Positions 32,839-33,733 of a stretch of DNA of 33,733 nucleotides are shown one piece after another. A program made the translations under genes and the position numbers. This DNA comes from Verrucomicrobiota bacterium. Lineage in GTDB: Bacteria; Verrucomicrobiota; Verrucomicrobiia; Verrucomicrobiales; Akkermansiaceae. The stretch covers positions 1-33,733 of the forward strand of contig JAPLUI010000581.1 of the NCBI GenBank assembly GCA_026397725.1. Reading direction: 5' to 3'. The notes beneath the pieces are model-generated. The model worked only from the letters and a program-made list of their open reading frames with translations, ran no database searches and was not told where the DNA came from. Positions within the stretch are counted from its first letter, which is position 1. Every line of letters begins with the position of its first letter.

Positions 32839-32874
32839 AACCGCTGGCAGGTTCCACACTGCCAGCGGTTTTTT
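32839..32874 (+). terminator. strong Rho-independent terminator at the end of the element operon
   Basis: Stem CCGCTGGCAG (32841-32850) and CTGCCAGCGG (32859-32868), 10 perfect pairs plus two A-T pairs outside, an 8-nt loop, then six T (32869-32874). It closes the transcription unit that starts with the integrase and separates it from the repeat array behind it. Confidence 0.92.
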
Positions 32875-32942
32875 CGTGCCTGTGGTGAGCGTGGACACGT
32901 CGCAGGGAACCGGGTGGACGTGGACAGCGGGACGGGGTTTCG

Positions 32943-33156
32943 CCTCGCCCGCGTGCGCGAGGTGCGACAAAAGCCGGTGACAGCGCGTTACCAGCTTTTA
33001 CGGTTTCGCCTCGCCCGCGTGCGCGTGGGGCGACTACGGACAGACCTTTGTCAGAAATCTGACAAAAGACCTCGCCCGCGTGCGCGTGAGGCGACTGGTG
33101 GGAGGCGGAGTAACGTCCTGTAACTCCGCACCTCGCCCGCGTGCGCGTGGGGCCGC
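32943..33156. repeat. CRISPR-like array of four palindromic repeats with hairpin spacers
   Basis: Repeats of 26 bp at 32943-32968, 33009-33034, 33070-33095 and 33131-33156. The first 17 bp (CCTCGCCCGCGTGCGCG) are identical in all four and the remainder varies at 1-3 positions. Start-to-start distances are 66, 61 and 61 bp; 61 is the usual type I-E period. The repeat folds on itself (CGCCC...GGGCG). Each spacer is also an inverted repeat: 32969-32981/32987-32999 (11 of 13 pairs), 33047-33055/33058-33066 (9 of 9), 33105-33111/33123-33129 (7 of 7). No cas gene is visible. Spacers that fold are not expected of captured protospacers, so a true CRISPR is only one reading. Confidence 0.85.
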
Positions 33157-33353
33157 CTGTCATGCCCCGATCTTCGCCCCGCCCGACCAGGCACCCGCAG
33201 GCAATCCCCCCGCCGTTGCAAGGATTCAAACGAGTGTTTCGGCGACCAGGTAGCGACCCGCGGGGGGCATCGCTCAGGAATTGGCCCTGCTTTGAGCGAT
33301 AGCGTAGCGGCTTGAGGCCAGCGACCCCCAGGTTTCGGCAGTGACCGGCGACG

Positions 33354-33443
33354 GCACCGGGCACGATGGCGGGGAGCACGATGGAACCGCAGGGACCGGG
33401 CACCGGGCACGATGGGAATCCGCAGGCACCGGGCACCGGGTGG
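33354..33443. repeat. degenerate GCACCGGGCACGATGG repeats
   Basis: GCACCGGGCACGATGG at 33354-33369 and 33400-33415, a partial GCACGATGG at 33376-33384, and GCACCGGGCAC at 33426-33436. Spacing is irregular. They lie between the hairpin array and the right att candidate. Possible protein-binding cluster or slipped-strand decay product. Confidence 0.6.
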
Positions 33444-33592
33444 ACATGCCGAGGGCACCGGGGCGGAAGTCCATGCGACCCCAGGGAAAAAAAGCCGAAG
33501 GTTTTGATAGGGACACGCTTTGGGGCACGGTTGTGATTTTCCAATATCACAAGTCGCACACCAGCAACGTGTTACGCATTCCATGGCTCGAA

Positions 33593-33612
33593 CTGGAAGC
33601 CGCAGCTACGGC
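33593..33612. repeat. candidate right attachment site (20-bp direct repeat)
   Basis: Identical to 25259-25278 in the same orientation, 18 nt from the stop codon of the flanking chromosomal gene. See the left copy for the caveat that it belongs to a dispersed repeat family. Confidence 0.35.
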
Positions 33613-33629
33613 GCAAGCCACGCCCCCCT

Positions 33630-33733
33630 TTACCTGCCTGGCGGATCGATCAGGACGGCGGCTTCGCGCAGGAGTTGGCGGGCGTCGATCCAGTTGTACC
33701 AATAGCCTTCGAGCGGACTGTCCAGAATCAGCG
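33630..33733 (-). CDS. 3' end of a chromosomal gene running in from the right
   Basis: 33 codons and a TAA at 33632-33630; the 5' part is beyond the window. The peptide LILDSPLEGYWYNWIDARQLL continues REAAVLIDPPGR. The 'PLEGYWYNW-x-x-x-x-LLREA' ending looks like a conserved C-terminal helix pair, perhaps of a TPR- or PSCyt-type protein, but no family can be named. It marks where chromosomal coding resumes to the right of the mobile element. Confidence 0.6.
   Translation of the reverse strand, partial: LILDSPLEGYWYNWIDARQLLREAAVLIDPPGR

Larger units (their letters stand above)
33157..33629. other. non-coding right flank of the mobile element
   Basis: No credible gene on either strand; long minus-strand frames here only translate the array and the GC-rich repeats. 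It holds degenerate GCACCGGGCAC repeats (33354-33443) and the candidate right att copy at 33593-33612. The element/chromosome border must lie between 32874 and 33630. Confidence 0.6.

Noticed and set aside
32943..33156. Calling the array a bona fide CRISPR
   Set aside because: Spacers are all palindromic, repeats vary, first interval is 66 not 61, and no cas gene is visible; kept as CRISPR-like.
33215..33240. tRNA T-arm-like sequence (GGATTCAAAC) as a possible tRNA att site
   Set aside because: The flanking bases do not pair into a T stem and no acceptor or anticodon arm is found.
32693..33559. Long minus-strand frame through the right flank
   Set aside because: Its peptide repeats (APRARGRGE) are only the translated array; no domain.

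Overview
This window looks like a chromosome segment of a Verrucomicrobiota bacterium (PVC group). The basis is the gene content: many secreted proteins with cleavable N-termini, a PQQ-type beta-propeller, a DUF5703 glycosidase, a multi-domain sialate O-acetylesterase-like protein, a DUF1573 protein and a small helix-turn-helix protein of a type I associate with this phylum. REP/REPIN-like elements, a relic of a REP-associated transposase and 7-bp ATTCAAC microsatellites fit the same picture. No rRNA or tRNA gene was seen.

Layout. 1-8143 holds mostly minus-strand chromosomal genes: a secreted hypothetical, a PQQ-like propeller, an S46 dipeptidyl-peptidase, a LamG-type protein, an MnmM/YtqB-type methyltransferase, and a small HTH protein ending in eleven prolines whose stop overlaps the methyltransferase start. 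8144-11291 is a graveyard: the C-terminal end of an IS256-like transposase, a long inverted repeat, a chimeric hsdR/ImmA-IrrE wreck, and, intact in the middle, an 87-aa Cys-tailed peptide that resembles a RiPP precursor. 11292-16825 is a tight minus-strand cluster of five exported proteins: a DGDG-type protein, a short paralogue, a collagen-like protein, a CPYG thioredoxin-fold protein and a DUF1573 protein. 16826-18888 is decayed DNA with a RAYT relic, truncated glycosidase genes, heptanucleotide repeats and two REPIN-like units. 18889-24895 carries a DUF5703 glycosidase, a very large esterase and a frame-disrupted EF-hand gene flanked by copies of a dispersed repeat.

25414-32816 is a compact plus-strand mobile element of about 8 kb: tyrosine integrase, unknown, excisionase-like HTH, CHC2/TOPRIM primase, RepA-like helicase, small unknowns, a Nu1-like small-terminase candidate, an HK97-fold major capsid protein candidate, and two small proteins sharing a motif. 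Almost every gene pair overlaps by 4 nt (ATGA or GTGA), which suggests one transcription unit, and it closes with a strong intrinsic terminator. No large terminase, portal, protease or tail gene is present. I read it as a capsid-encoding phage satellite or a minimal capsid element.

Behind the terminator (32943-33156) lies an array of four 26-bp palindromic repeats at 66, 61 and 61 bp spacing. It looks like a type I-E CRISPR, but each of its three spacers is itself a different inverted repeat. That combination, at the end of a capsid element, is the most unusual signal in the window. Chromosomal sequence resumes by 33630 with the 3' end of a minus-strand gene. A 20-bp direct repeat (25259-25278 and 33593-33612) brackets the whole element and is a candidate attachment site.
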